Origin: Marinoscillum pacificum
Lineage (GTDB): Bacteria > Bacteroidota > Bacteroidia > Cytophagales > Cyclobacteriaceae
Length of the DNA: 64,000 nucleotides
NCBI RefSeq assembly: GCF_024714495.1
Contig: NZ_JAMZMJ010000001.1
Location: 1,054,001-1,118,000 of the forward strand
Reading direction: 5' to 3'
The notes below the pieces were generated by a model. It worked only from the letters and a program-made list of their open reading frames with translations, did not search any database and was not told the origin of the DNA. The position numbers and the translations under genes were made by a program. Shown piece by piece: positions 30,769 to 40,119 of the stretch (positions are counted from its first letter, which is position 1; every line of letters begins with the position of its first letter).

Positions 30769-31947
30769 ATGGAAGAAGTATACATCGTTTCAGCGGTACG
30801 TACCCCAATCGGAAGTTTCGGCGGCAGTTTATCAGGATTTACTGCAGTTGAGCTAGGAAGCAAGGCCATCAAAGGCGCGTTAGAAAAGGCGGGAGTAGCA
30901 GCCTCTGAAGTCAATGAAGTATTAATGGGCAATGTAGTTTCTGCTGGTCTTGGACAAGCCCCTGCCAGACAAGCAGCTATTGCAGCTGGCATCGGTCACA
31001 ATGTACCCTGCACTACAGTAAATAAAGTGTGTTCTTCAGGGATGAAGACCGTAATGCTTGGAGCTCAGTCCATCATGCTAGGAATCAATGATGTAGTAGT
31101 AGCTGGAGGCATGGAAAGCATGTCTAATATCCCCTACTATGTCCCAAAAGCTCGTTTTGGCTACAAATATGGTCACGGACAAATGCTTGATGGGCTAATG
31201 CACGACGGCTTATGGGAAGTATATAATCAATTCCCGATGGGTAGCTGTGCAGACAACACTGCTAAGGAAATGAACATTTCCAGAGAAGCCCAAGACGAAT
31301 ACGCTATCACCTCTTACAAGAGAACTGCTGCTTCTACAGAGACTGGCAAATTCAAAGATGAAATCATCCCAGTTAAAATCCCTCAAAGAAAAGGTGATCC
31401 AATCATTATGGATACTGATGAAGAATTCAAAAATGTGAATTTCGACAAGATCCCTGGGTTGAGACCAGTATTTAACAAAGATGGATCAGTGACAGCTGCA
31501 AACGCTTCTACTATCAATGACGGAGCCTCTGCTTTGATTCTGGTTAGTAAAAAGAAAATGGATGAGCTTGGATTAAAGCCTGTGGCTAAGATCAGAGGTT
31601 TTGGAGATGCGGCTCAAGAGCCAATTTGGTTTACTACTGCTCCTTCAGAAGCAATTCCAAGAGCATTGAAACACGCAGGCGTAGATGCATCAGAAGTAGA
31701 CTATTATGAAGTAAATGAAGCATTCTCTGTGGTAGCTCTGGCGAACATTGAAAAACTAGGACTAGATGCTAGTAAAGTAAATGTCAATGGAGGTGCTGTA
31801 GCATTGGGACATCCGCTTGGAGCTTCCGGAGCAAGAATCATTACAACTCTGAATTCAGTACTTCACCAAAACAATGCAAAAATTGGTGTTGCGGGTATCT
31901 GTAATGGTGGCGGTGGTGCTTCGGCAATCGTGATTGAGAAAATGTAA
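30769..31947 (+). CDS. Acetyl-CoA C-acetyltransferase (thiolase)
   Basis: 392 residues. The catalytic triad of biosynthetic/degradative thiolases is in place: C88 (NKVCSSGMK), H348 (GHPLGASG) and C378 (GICNGGGGASA). Catalyses reversible condensation of two acetyl-CoA or cleavage of acetoacetyl-CoA; it could use the product of acetoacetyl-CoA synthetase encoded at 16.6 kb. ATG at 30769; followed by a strong terminator, so likely a single-gene unit. Confidence 0.93.
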   Translation: MEEVYIVSAVRTPIGSFGGSLSGFTAVELGSKAIKGALEKAGVAASEVNEVLMGNVVSAGLGQAPARQAAIAAGIGHNVPCTTVNKVCSSGMKTVMLGAQSIMLGINDVVVAGGMESMSNIPYYVPKARFGYKYGHGQMLDGLMHDGLWEVYNQFPMGSCADNTAKEMNISREAQDEYAITSYKRTAASTETGKFKDEIIPVKIPQRKGDPIIMDTDEEFKNVNFDKIPGLRPVFNKDGSVTAANASTINDGASALILVSKKKMDELGLKPVAKIRGFGDAAQEPIWFTTAPSEAIPRALKHAGVDASEVDYYEVNEAFSVVALANIEKLGLDASKVNVNGGAVALGHPLGASGARIITTLNSVLHQNNAKIGVAGICNGGGGASAIVIEKM

Positions 31948-31970
31948 AGAAAAAAATATCAATAATTGAA

Positions 31971-32001
31971 AGCCTTCGCACGTTGTGTGAAGGCTTTTTT
32001 A
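31971..32001 (+). terminator. Rho-independent terminator of the thiolase gene
   Basis: AGCCTTCGCAC (31971-31981), loop GTT, GTGTGAAGGCT (31985-31995) with one G-T pair, followed by six T. It overlaps the stop region of the next, convergent small ORF. Confidence 0.9.
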
Positions 32002-32202
32002 TGGCTTTTTAAAATATTTAGGTGTGTCTGGCAATGGTGTATGCCACGTAGGTCTCAAACCTAAATAGTGACGTCTTGCAGCAATTAATAACCTAATACT
32101 AATAAAGAAATATATGATATTGCCAGAGACGCGATATTCCAACATCACATAGCCTCCAATCAATACAATCGAAAAAGTTAGAAAAAACAAGAGACGGTTC
32201 AT
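31999..32202 (-). CDS. Small membrane protein
   Basis: 67 residues with two hydrophobic stretches (LLFFLTFSIVLIGGYVML, then IIYFFISIRLLIAAR), a basic cytoplasmic tail and a Pro-rich end (TWHTPLPDTPKYFKKP). ATG at 32202. No family known. Its 3' end meets the thiolase terminator. Confidence 0.5.
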   Translation of the reverse strand: MNRLLFFLTFSIVLIGGYVMLEYRVSGNIIYFFISIRLLIAARRHYLGLRPTWHTPLPDTPKYFKKP

Positions 32203-32284
32203 TCGTCTAATCTAAACATCATAAACTCCTCCCCAAAACGTTATTAACAAATTCATTATCTTTAGATAGGTAAAAATTTATGTT

Positions 32285-33604
32285 ATGCAAAAACTATTAT
32301 TCACTGGCCTAATTGGCCTCTCTACGTTTGCCTCCGGGCAAACCCTCATTCGAACGTACTATGAGGAGTTTCCATCTATCTTAAAAGAAGAATACCATGT
32401 ATTGAATGGTGACTCGAGCTTAGTTGATGGAGCTTATAAAATGTACAGCCCGAATGGTAAAGTAATCACCACCGGAACCTTCGAAAATGGATTAAAACAA
32501 GGAACCTTCACCAACTACTACGAAGACGGTTCAGTACAGCGCGAAACTTTGTATGAAAATGACTTACGCCAGGGACTGACAATTGTATTTGACTCTAATG
32601 GTCAAAAAGCACAAGAGGCGACTTTCGTCAATGATACATTAGAAGGTGATTTAAAACTATATGATGCTTCAGGAAGCCTTAAAGCAGTAACAACCTTCAA
32701 AAAGGGAAAGCCAGATGGCATGGTCAAAGAGTATTATGAAACCGGATCGGTAAAAGAAGAAACATTATATACTGCTGGTAAACCAAATGGCCTAACCCGT
32801 CAATTCTATGCTAATGGCAATGTGGAATTAGAAGCAGAATACACCAACGGTTTACTCAATGGCTTTTACAAGACCTTCTACCCTTCCGGCCAGTTGGAAA
32901 TGGAAGTCTTTAACAATCGAGGAAAAAGAGCAGGAACTGTCAAATACTATCATGAAAATGGACAGTTGAAGTCCACCGGTAAGTATGAAGATGGAGCCCT
33001 TCAAGGTTCCTATCTGGCATATTATGACAATGGAGATGTTCACAAAGAACTGAAATATACAGATGGCTACCGTGTTGGAAAGAATATAGAATTCCATCCA
33101 AACGGAAAACTCAAGTATGAAGGTGTATTTTCCAACAAAGGCTTAAATGCCAAAATCACAGAATATAATGAAAAAGAACACGTAATTGCTCGCAAGGAAT
33201 TACTCAATGAACTCCCTCATGGGCAATGGATCACTTACGATGATAAGGGAAAACTACTTTCAGACCTTACCTATCAAAATGGCAAACTTCATGGTACCAG
33301 CAAGCAATATGAAAAAGGTGACTTGATCAGTGAAACCAACTATGCATTTGGCAGCAAGAACGGTGAAGCCAAAACATATTATAACAATGGACAACTAGAG
33401 ACCTTCTCCAATTATAAGTTAGATCGACTGCAAGGAGCCTTCACCAAATACTATAAAAATGGTGAAAAGGAATACGAAGGCAGCTACACTAGAAATAAAC
33501 GCTCTGGAGAATGGTTGTACTACGACAAAAAGGGTAATTTAATTCGCAGAGACACTTATCAATCAGGAGAATTAACCAATTCTGAAAACCTGGAGTTGAA
33601 TTGA
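32285..33604 (+). CDS. MORN/YwqK-type repeat protein, exported
   Basis: 439 residues with a signal peptide (MQKLLFTGLIGLSTFASGQ). Almost all the rest is about 16-17 repeats of roughly 23 residues, e.g. YYENGSVKEE..., YxNGxLxxxxxYxxGxxxGxxxxYY, the toxin-antitoxin YwqK-family/MORN_2 pattern. These form an extended beta-meander thought to bind membranes or proteins. Despite the YwqK family name, there is no toxin beside it. ATG at 32285; monocistronic before purC. Confidence 0.8.
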   Translation: MQKLLFTGLIGLSTFASGQTLIRTYYEEFPSILKEEYHVLNGDSSLVDGAYKMYSPNGKVITTGTFENGLKQGTFTNYYEDGSVQRETLYENDLRQGLTIVFDSNGQKAQEATFVNDTLEGDLKLYDASGSLKAVTTFKKGKPDGMVKEYYETGSVKEETLYTAGKPNGLTRQFYANGNVELEAEYTNGLLNGFYKTFYPSGQLEMEVFNNRGKRAGTVKYYHENGQLKSTGKYEDGALQGSYLAYYDNGDVHKELKYTDGYRVGKNIEFHPNGKLKYEGVFSNKGLNAKITEYNEKEHVIARKELLNELPHGQWITYDDKGKLLSDLTYQNGKLHGTSKQYEKGDLISETNYAFGSKNGEAKTYYNNGQLETFSNYKLDRLQGAFTKYYKNGEKEYEGSYTRNKRSGEWLYYDKKGNLIRRDTYQSGELTNSENLELN

Positions 33605-33673
33605 TAACAAGAAGTGTTTGCACATTGGGCATTTGATGTAATTTAGTGATCTATATTTTTCAATCTAGATCAC

Positions 33674-33681
33674 TATCTTTG
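33674..33681 (+). promoter_or_regulatory. -7 promoter element of purC
   Basis: TATCTTTG matches TAnnTTTG and ends only 6 bases before the ATG at 33688. If it is used, the mRNA would begin at or next to the start codon. Confidence 0.55.
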
Positions 33682-33687
33682 CCCACC

Positions 33688-34632
33688 ATGTCAAAAGGCA
33701 TCAAATACACAGACTTCAATCTTCCAAAGCAGACCGACAGATATGTTGGTAAGGTAAGAGACGTATACTCTTTTGGAGACAAACTATTGATGGTTGCTAC
33801 CGACCGAATCTCTGCATTCGATGTGGTCCTTCCAGAGCCTATCCCTTTCAAAGGTCAGGTGCTTAATCAGATCGCTGCGATCATGTTGGAAAAAACCAAA
33901 GATATAGTTCCAAACTGGGTAATTTCCGTTCCAGATCCAAATGTGACTTTAGGTAAGAAATGCGAGCCATTCCCAGTAGAAATGGTGATCAGAGGATACT
34001 TAACAGGTCATGCCTGGAGAGAATACCGAGACGGTAAGAGAACACTTTGCGGTGTGGCTTTACCAGATGGGCTTAAGGAACATGACAAGCTTCCTAACCC
34101 AATCATCACTCCTACCACGAAGGCGCATGAAGGTCATGATGAGGACATCTCTCGTGAAGAAATCATCAAACAAGGGTTAGTCACAGAAGAAGACTACAGT
34201 AAATTAGAAGAATACACGTTCAAATTATTTGAGCGAGGAACAAAACTAGCTGCTGAGCAAGGACTTATTCTGGTAGATACCAAATATGAATTTGGAAAAT
34301 ACAACGGAGTAATCAATTTGATTGATGAAGTACACACTCCTGATTCATCCAGATACTTCTATGCAGAAGGATATGAAAAACGTCAGGCTTCAGGAGAGCA
34401 ACAAAAACAACTTTCCAAAGAGTTTGTTAGACAGTGGTTGATTGCGAATGGGTTCCAGGGCAAGGATGGACAGCAAATTCCGGAAATGACTGAAGAATTC
34501 GTTGATTCAGTGTCTGAACGATACATTGAATTATTCGAGCAAATCACAGGCATGATGTTCATTAAAGACAGTGCAGACAACATTCTAGAAAGAATCAAGA
34601 AGAACGTAGAAAAGACGATAGATAAGATATGA
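33688..34632 (+). CDS. purC: Phosphoribosylaminoimidazole-succinocarboxamide synthase
   Basis: 314 residues. SAICAR synthase, step 8 of purine synthesis, joins aspartate to CAIR with ATP. Motifs: [31 protein letters not shown] near the N-terminus, [19 protein letters not shown], and [11 protein letters not shown] with [15 protein letters not shown]. It is the longer Bacteroidota form of about 310 residues rather than the 240-residue enterobacterial form. ATG at 33688 is used because an in-frame start at 33646 lies upstream of the promoter box. Overlaps the STAS gene by ATGA. Confidence 0.95.
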   Translation: MSKGIKYTDFNLPKQTDRYVGKVRDVYSFGDKLLMVATDRISAFDVVLPEPIPFKGQVLNQIAAIMLEKTKDIVPNWVISVPDPNVTLGKKCEPFPVEMVIRGYLTGHAWREYRDGKRTLCGVALPDGLKEHDKLPNPIITPTTKAHEGHDEDISREEIIKQGLVTEEDYSKLEEYTFKLFERGTKLAAEQGLILVDTKYEFGKYNGVINLIDEVHTPDSSRYFYAEGYEKRQASGEQQKQLSKEFVRQWLIANGFQGKDGQQIPEMTEEFVDSVSERYIELFEQITGMMFIKDSADNILERIKKNVEKTIDKI

Positions 34633-35009
34633 AATTTTCAATAGACAGACAGGATCAATATACCATCCTAAAAATAGACGAGGAGAAATTAGACTCTACG
34701 GTAGCTCCAGAAGTGAAATCAGAATTCGTTACCCTTCAGGCTGAAGGTGTAGAGAACGTGATTTTAAACATGGAAGAAGTAAAATATTCTGACTCATCAG
34801 GATTGAGCGCAATTCTTGTAGGAAACCGTCTTTTCAAAGAGAATGGCTCATTCATTCTTTGTAATGTAAATGACCATGTTATGAAGTTGGTGAAGATCAG
34901 TATGCTTGATAAAGTATTGGATATCCTACCAACTGTTGAAGAAGCTGTTGACGCAGTAATGTTCAACGAAATCGAAAAAGGATTAAGAGAAGAAGGCGGA
35001 GAAGAGTAA
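34629..35009 (+). CDS. STAS-domain anti-sigma factor antagonist-like protein
   Basis: 126 residues with a single STAS domain (about 1-105). The phospho-acceptor motif is intact: [15 protein letters not shown], with S57 in DSSG. Such proteins release a partner after dephosphorylation, as in SpoIIAA. The ATG overlaps purC (ATGA) and rnz follows 9 bases later, so purine synthesis, this regulator and RNase Z probably share an mRNA. No RsbW-type kinase or SpoIIE phosphatase is nearby. Confidence 0.87.
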   Translation: MKFSIDRQDQYTILKIDEEKLDSTVAPEVKSEFVTLQAEGVENVILNMEEVKYSDSSGLSAILVGNRLFKENGSFILCNVNDHVMKLVKISMLDKVLDILPTVEEAVDAVMFNEIEKGLREEGGEE

Positions 35010-35018
35010 ATAGCTATT

Positions 35019-35936
35019 TTGGCAATAGAACTACAAATACTCGGATCCAATTCTGCAGCCTTTGCCCACAATCGCCACCATACCTCTCAGTTACTAAGAG
35101 TACAGGATAAATACTTCCTAATCGATTGTGGGGAAGGTACGCAGTTATTGATCAAAAAATATAAAATCAAACTCTCCAGGATCAATGAGATCCTAATTTC
35201 ACACCTTCATGGCGACCACTATTACGGTCTGATGGGATTGATTTCCACTTTGCATCTATATGGCCGTCAAAGTGATTTATTTATCTATGGACCTCCAGGG
35301 CTGAGAGAAATCATCACACTGCAGCTTAAATACTCTCAAACCAGACTGAGTTACGACATTAAGTTCAAAGAATGGACTCCTGAAGTACCTGAGGTAATTT
35401 ATGAAGACAGTAAGCTGACCATCACAACGATTCCGTTGGAACATCGCATTCCATGCTCAGGCTTCCTATTCCAGGAGAAAACCAAAAAGCGTGGGATTAA
35501 TAAAAACAAGTTACCGCAGAAGTTAACTCCTGTCCAGGCGACAATGCTTAGAAATGGAGAAGACTTGTATACAGAATCTGGTGATTTATACATTAAAAAT
35601 TCGGAGGTTACTTTTCCTCCTAAGGAACCTTATAGCTATGCATACTGCTCTGACACCAAGCTTATTCCAGCGTTGGTGGACAGACTGAAAGATGTTGATC
35701 TGGTGTATCACGAATCCACATTTATGGACGACATGAAAGAGCGTGCTGAGAGCACTTATCACACTACAGCCAAACAAGCCGCTCAGCTAGCAAAAGATGC
35801 CAATGTCAAGCGCTTACTACTAGGCCACTTTAGCACACGTTATAAAGACTTAAATCCACTTCTGGCAGAAGCAAGAACCGTGTTCAAAGAATCTTACTTA
35901 GCTGAAGAAGGCAAGAAGTTTGTTATCAATCACTAG
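35019..35936 (+). CDS. rnz: Ribonuclease Z
   Basis: 305 residues, metallo-beta-lactamase fold. The zinc motif HLHGDH is in ISHLHGDHYYGLMG; other ligands are in VTFPPKEPYSYAYCSDT (Asp), VYHESTF and LLLGHFSTRY. It processes the 3' end of tRNA precursors; the tRNAs here lack an encoded CCA, which is when RNase Z is needed. Start is TTG at 35019 (TTG GCA ATA GAA), where homology begins. Followed 3 bases later by the queuosine-precursor transporter. Confidence 0.95.
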   Translation: MAIELQILGSNSAAFAHNRHHTSQLLRVQDKYFLIDCGEGTQLLIKKYKIKLSRINEILISHLHGDHYYGLMGLISTLHLYGRQSDLFIYGPPGLREIITLQLKYSQTRLSYDIKFKEWTPEVPEVIYEDSKLTITTIPLEHRIPCSGFLFQEKTKKRGINKNKLPQKLTPVQATMLRNGEDLYTESGDLYIKNSEVTFPPKEPYSYAYCSDTKLIPALVDRLKDVDLVYHESTFMDDMKERAESTYHTTAKQAAQLAKDANVKRLLLGHFSTRYKDLNPLLAEARTVFKESYLAEEGKKFVINH

Positions 35937-35939
35937 ACC

Positions 35940-36734
35940 ATGAAAGACAAACGTCAGACCCTCTTCATTATACTTTCAGCAATATTCCTGACCAATGCCA
36001 TATTGGCTGAGATTATTGGTGTTAAAATATTTTCCCTTGAGAACTCTCTCGGATTAGAGCCCGCCAATATTCCTTTGTTTGGAAACTGGGTATTGGATTT
36101 TAATCTGACTGGTGGTGTAGTTATTTGGCCTGTAGTATTCATAACTACAGACATTATCAATGAATACTTTGGTAAAAAAGGAGTTCGTAAAATCAGCTAT
36201 ATCGCTGTTGGATGTATCTCCTATTCATTTCTAGCCATCTACATTATCACTTTACTAATGCCTGCGCAATTCTGGCTGGATGTCAATGCTACTGGCCCTA
36301 ATGGCAGTGACTTTAATGTAAACTATGCTTTCAACGTGATCTTTAGACAGGGAATGGGAATCATCGTTGGATCTCTGGTGGCGTTCCTTATTGGGCAACT
36401 GTTAGATGTATTTATCTTTCAAAAGCTAAGAAAAGTGACAGGCAGCAAGATGATCTGGTTACGCGCAACAGGCTCAACATTGGTTTCTCAGTTAGTGGAT
36501 AGTTTCGTTGTTCTAGGCATTGCTTTTTACATTTTAGCTCCAGAAGGCAAATCATGGCCTCTAGCTCAATTAATGTCTGTAGGCACGATCAATTACATCT
36601 ATAAATTCGTCATTGCCATAGTGCTTACTCCTTTGATCTATGTAGCACACAATGCCATTGATAAATACCTCGGCAAAGAACTGTCTGAAGAACTTCAGAA
36701 AGAAGCAGCCGAGGGAAGCGAAGGTTTTTTCTAA
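35940..36734 (+). CDS. Queuosine precursor transporter (YhhQ/DUF165 family)
   Basis: 264 residues with six or seven membrane segments. Family marks include ILAEIIGVKIF, VIWPVVFITTDIINEYFGKKGVRK and a LWLRATGSTLVSQLVDSFVV-like segment. Members take up 7-cyano-7-deazaguanine or its relatives for tRNA modification. It is placed right after RNase Z, so both act on tRNA, which supports a shared operon. Acidic C-terminal tail. Confidence 0.9.
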   Translation: MKDKRQTLFIILSAIFLTNAILAEIIGVKIFSLENSLGLEPANIPLFGNWVLDFNLTGGVVIWPVVFITTDIINEYFGKKGVRKISYIAVGCISYSFLAIYIITLLMPAQFWLDVNATGPNGSDFNVNYAFNVIFRQGMGIIVGSLVAFLIGQLLDVFIFQKLRKVTGSKMIWLRATGSTLVSQLVDSFVVLGIAFYILAPEGKSWPLAQLMSVGTINYIYKFVIAIVLTPLIYVAHNAIDKYLGKELSEELQKEAAEGSEGFF

Positions 36735-36783
36735 GTCATGGCTATACTTAAGCAAAATGTCTTAATTTGGTCTGTAGCCATCT

Positions 36784-37773
36784 ATGAATACAGACCGAGA
36801 CATTCAAATTTCCTTTCTTGAGTGGGTAAAAATCAAGAACCCACAACTTCGATTTGCGGACGAACTAGTCACTCTACTCGATATCAGCAAAGACAGTGCT
36901 TACCGCCGAATGAGAGGCGACACCCTGCTGACATTCAATGAAATACGCAAAATAAGTCAGCATTTCAATGCTTCACTTGATACGTTTTTCAACCTTTCGA
37001 AAGACACAGTGCTTTTTCACAAGCGCATGCTCAATGTCAACTTCGGATACAATGAGTTCTTGAATGCTGTCCTTCAATCCATTCAATTGATTCAGCGAAA
37101 GGAGTCTTATCACATGACTTTTATTGCGAAGGACATCCCTCCTTTCCATTATTTTAGATTTCCTGAGCTCAGTGCGTTCAAATCGTATTTCTGGATGAAA
37201 TCCATCTTGAAAGAGCCAACGCTTTCCAACAAAGTCTTTAATAGAAATGTGATTAGCCCAGAAATGACCAGGCTATGCGAAGAAATCTGGGATGCCTATC
37301 AGCAAGTTCCTTCACTGGAAATCTGGAGTGATGAAACATTCAATGTCACGCTAAGACAGATGGAGTACAGCTATGAAGTAGGAGCACTTACTAAAGTACA
37401 ACTTGAAACTCTCATTAATGAACTACGTCAGCTCCTAAACCTTCTAGCAGAAGAAGCAGAGGCTGGTGTCAAAAAAAGTCCATGCAACAAGCCTGTGCCT
37501 AATGGTAGGTATGAACTGTACTACAACGAAATAGAAATCGGTGATAACACCATTTTCTTCTCTATGGACGAACAGCGAATGGTCCATAAAACCTACAATA
37601 TGCTAAACCTGTTAAGTACAACAGACAATGAGTTTTGCGAAAATATTGAGCGCTACATCACTACCATTTTGCAAAAATCCATTCCAATCAGCAATTCTTC
37701 TGAGAAAGAGCGCATGCGTTTCTTTAACACTATGCATAGCAAACTCAATGAATTTGAGAGAGTTACAGGATAA
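36784..37773 (+). CDS. HTH transcriptional regulator
   Basis: 329 residues. The first 75 hold a helix-turn-helix (FADELVTLLDISKDSAYRRMRGDTLLTFNEIRKISQHFNASLDTFF). The remainder is a mostly helical region (YHMTFIAKDIPPFHYFRFPELSAFKS..., LLAEEAEAG...) seen in Bacteroidota regulators of similar length; ligand unknown. ATG at 36784, 49 bases after the transporter gene. A palindrome flanked by direct repeats follows the stop (37783-37837). Confidence 0.75.
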   Translation: MNTDRDIQISFLEWVKIKNPQLRFADELVTLLDISKDSAYRRMRGDTLLTFNEIRKISQHFNASLDTFFNLSKDTVLFHKRMLNVNFGYNEFLNAVLQSIQLIQRKESYHMTFIAKDIPPFHYFRFPELSAFKSYFWMKSILKEPTLSNKVFNRNVISPEMTRLCEEIWDAYQQVPSLEIWSDETFNVTLRQMEYSYEVGALTKVQLETLINELRQLLNLLAEEAEAGVKKSPCNKPVPNGRYELYYNEIEIGDNTIFFSMDEQRMVHKTYNMLNLLSTTDNEFCENIERYITTILQKSIPISNSSEKERMRFFNTMHSKLNEFERVTG

Positions 37774-37782
37774 TTCTGATTC

Positions 37783-37837
37783 CTTAGTATGAAAAGTTGC
37801 AAATATTGCAACTCCATATCCACTTAGTATGATAAGT
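37783..37837. repeat. Palindrome between two direct repeats downstream of the HTH gene
   Basis: CTTAGTATGAAAAGT (37783-37797) and CTTAGTATGATAAGT (37823-37837) are direct repeats exactly 40 bases apart, differing at one base. Between them is the inverted repeat AGTTGCAA-ATA-TTGCAACT (37795-37813). The second repeat also contains ACTTA/TAAGT arms. It could be an operator; the neighbouring HTH regulator is an obvious candidate to bind it. Confidence 0.5.
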
Positions 37838-37992
37838 CAATTATGATGTACAATCAAAGTTGGCTTTTTTTGTCTCAATGGATTTGATGAATTACACCTA
37901 TTATCGCAACATTGTAAATCCAGCGTTTGCATCTAATTCAGAAGTATACAGTCCTTCTGTTCTGCAAGCTTTTTGCTTTCAAAATGTTATTC

Positions 37993-38027
37993 AGCCAGTG
38001 CATTGTGCCATGCACTGGCTTTTTTTA
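37993..38027 (+). terminator. Strong rho-independent terminator within the 37774-38297 gap
   Basis: AGCCAGTGCA (37993-38002), loop TTGTGCCA, TGCACTGGCT (38011-38020), then seven T. It ends a plus-strand transcript, either the HTH gene mRNA or a short RNA starting near 37840. An open reading frame from TTG 37860 runs through the hairpin and is therefore unlikely as a single protein. Confidence 0.85.
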
Positions 38028-38063
38028 TGGATATCAAAACAATCACTATCGATCAGCAAGGTG

Positions 38064-38252
38064 ATGATTAACGACTTGATTAAGAACCACAATTTTGTGG
38101 AGCTGATCAGGATGATCATTGGTAAGCAGCAGTTCCTAACTAGAACTCCCGACCAATTGCTTACTACCACTGAGTACCATCAGAAGCACTTAATTCAACT
38201 AATTGTTGTGTCTAGCCAGAACAGCAACTGCATCTATCATTTAAAAAATTAA
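38064..38252 (+). CDS. Possible small protein after the terminator
   Basis: A 62-residue ORF from ATG 38064: MINDLIKNHNFVELIRMIIG, then KQQFLTRTPDQLL and a C-terminal half with VVSSQNSNC. Its codon pattern looks more coding than the hairpin region before it. A 14-codon ORF (MDIKTITIDQQGDD, from 38026) overlaps its start. No homology, promoter or RBS seen. The rest of the 524-base gap (37774-38297) holds the repeat and terminator listed separately. Confidence 0.3.
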   Translation: MINDLIKNHNFVELIRMIIGKQQFLTRTPDQLLTTTEYHQKHLIQLIVVSSQNSNCIYHLKN

Positions 38253-38297
38253 GTACCCTGACTACTCTAATAAACTGGAAGGAATCAAAATCCTAAC

Positions 38298-39542
38298 CTA
38301 GATTCCTCTACCAACAGAAACCTGAATTAATAATCCCACCGCCAAGGGGTTATTGATTTCGGGTGCTGTGGACGGATTTATCACATATTGCAAATCAGGC
38401 TGCAAAGTCAACCACTTTCTAAAAGGAAAAGAATAGGTCACTTCTATGGCAGTCTCCCTTTTCAATCTCTCTGGATTAACTGATAAATAGCAATCTCCAT
38501 TAAATCCTGAACTGATTGCAACTCCAAAATAGTCTGTGGCTTCACTGGTAGAACCTGCCAAAACCAGCCCAGCAGACAATGCTGAACTCAACTGATTATA
38601 ATGCTGTGCCGAAATCCCATATCGAGCAAAAAATGCAATATATCGGTCATCATAACTGGAATAAAACCAATATTTCTGACCTCCTAGATATACACCAAAG
38701 TTTTGACCAGAACGGCCACTACCATCCTGAAATTCGAAAGGTGATGTATAGTACCATCCACCAAGGTTGACTTTATCATTGGTAGGAATGCTATGTTCTC
38801 TCCCTACTTTCTTCCTTCTGGTCACATAACCACGCTGCATTTTATATTTACCGGCGGTACTTGTATAAAAACTGGATTCAAAAGCGATCAATGCCCCTTC
38901 ATCGGCACTAATTTTAATCCGATTGGATTTAGGATGATTGACATTTCCAGGCACACCATCCAGTACTGCCACTTTTAACTTGATCTGATCATTTAAAGCA
39001 ATTGATAATCGAGTACCTACAGAAGATATTGGAAAAATAGACGGTCCATTGAGCCCAGATTGAGCATATTCTGCACCGATACCAAATGAACTATTAACAA
39101 AAATGGTCCCTGGTCGCAATACATCAAACTCTGAATTCAAGTCATACAAACCAACTAACACAGACACTTTATCTTCAAAAAAATTTTGCTGTGCCCATGC
39201 TTCGAACAGCCTCCAGGCTTTAGGTGCTTGAATATTACTAGCTACCTGAAAATCACCCATCAAATCAGTAGCTCGACCACCATGATTCCCAAGCCCGTAT
39301 AAAAAAATCGAAAAATCCTGTTCCCAATGAAACAGCTCATTGAAGTTAAGCTTTGCAGTTACATCCGCATTATCCATGTATACAAAACCTTTATCCAAAC
39401 CTCCTCGAAGGTTATACCAGGGTAAAGAGGAGTAAACTATTCCATATTCTAAAAAGGGGTCTTCTTGAGCAAATACGTTGTTTGTATTCACGTAAAGGCA
39501 TAGCAATGTCAGTAAGACAACTGTCCAGTTTGGTTTAGGCAT
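38298..39542 (-). CDS. OprB-family carbohydrate porin
   Basis: 414 residues with a signal peptide (ending NNVFAQ near 26). Then the OprB pattern: GLDKGFVYMDNADVTAKLNF, FSIFLYGLGNHGG, an aromatic ARRLFEAW-like segment (AWRLFEAWAQQNF), VLVGLYDLNSEFDV and a C-terminal barrel ending ...LLIQVSVGRGI. OprB porins pass sugars across the outer membrane. ATG at 39542. Monocistronic by spacing; the DinB gene upstream ends 40 bases away. Confidence 0.8.
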   Translation of the reverse strand: MPKPNWTVVLLTLLCLYVNTNNVFAQEDPFLEYGIVYSSLPWYNLRGGLDKGFVYMDNADVTAKLNFNELFHWEQDFSIFLYGLGNHGGRATDLMGDFQVASNIQAPKAWRLFEAWAQQNFFEDKVSVLVGLYDLNSEFDVLRPGTIFVNSSFGIGAEYAQSGLNGPSIFPISSVGTRLSIALNDQIKLKVAVLDGVPGNVNHPKSNRIKISADEGALIAFESSFYTSTAGKYKMQRGYVTRRKKVGREHSIPTNDKVNLGGWYYTSPFEFQDGSGRSGQNFGVYLGGQKYWFYSSYDDRYIAFFARYGISAQHYNQLSSALSAGLVLAGSTSEATDYFGVAISSGFNGDCYLSVNPERLKRETAIEVTYSFPFRKWLTLQPDLQYVINPSTAPEINNPLAVGLLIQVSVGRGI

Positions 39543-39582
39543 GTAAGAGCAACTACTTGACTGATCAAGTTGTTTAACTCGG

Positions 39583-40119
39583 TCAATATCTGAGCGCTTT
39601 TAAAATAAACTCCTTTTGTTTGATATGATGCCGCATGTGCATGTCAGCATATTGAATCCATTCCTCTGGATTGAAATAATTCAGACCTGGATGCTGAGTT
39701 TTACCATAAACCTCAGACAACAAGTATTCTGACCAGATTTCTTTAGCCTTAGCAGATAAAGAATTAAATGATTCAATCAATGATTCTTTAGAGGAAGGTT
39801 GCGGGATAGAATCGTTGATCAAAGGATCTCCTTTGATTTTGATCTGAGGAAATGAATTGTTTTCGAACATACTCTTGGCCGATTCTGTCATCGAATCATT
39901 GATATGTTCTTCATTCCCGAGACACAGTGCTGACTGCTCTAGGTACCAACTTGTTTCGTTGATGAGGTGAAGATAAAGTTGCCCAATTGACCAACCTCCA
40001 GATAAAGGCACATCTGTTAGTTTGGTTAGATTAAGTTCGGTCAGCCAATCGAGCCACTGTTTGTTAGTCTTTAAAAAAGAATCAAATACAGCAATATTAT
40101 GATTTTTTGAGAGCTCCAT
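39583..40119 (-). CDS. DinB-like four-helix metal-binding protein
   Basis: 178 residues. Helices 1-4 carry DinB superfamily histidines: WSIGQLYLHLINETSWYLE and YADMHMRHHIKQKEFI. Such proteins bind a metal and many are thiol-S-transferases using bacillithiol or mycothiol; the substrate here is unknown. It overlaps the start-side gene (the LolD-like ATPase) by 23 bases, so the two are cotranslated. Confidence 0.75.
   Translation of the reverse strand: MELSKNHNIAVFDSFLKTNKQWLDWLTELNLTKLTDVPLSGGWSIGQLYLHLINETSWYLEQSALCLGNEEHINDSMTESAKSMFENNSFPQIKIKGDPLINDSIPQPSSKESLIESFNSLSAKAKEIWSEYLLSEVYGKTQHPGLNYFNPEEWIQYADMHMRHHIKQKEFILKALRY

Noticed and set aside
32285-33604. Toxin-antitoxin system (YwqK-family antitoxin)
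   Set aside because: The repeats match the family by pattern, but no toxin gene is adjacent and the protein has a signal peptide.
37860-38252. One continuous 130-codon protein
   Set aside because: The frame runs through a 10-bp terminator hairpin with seven T and begins with TTG in a T-rich stretch; only the last 62 codons look coding.
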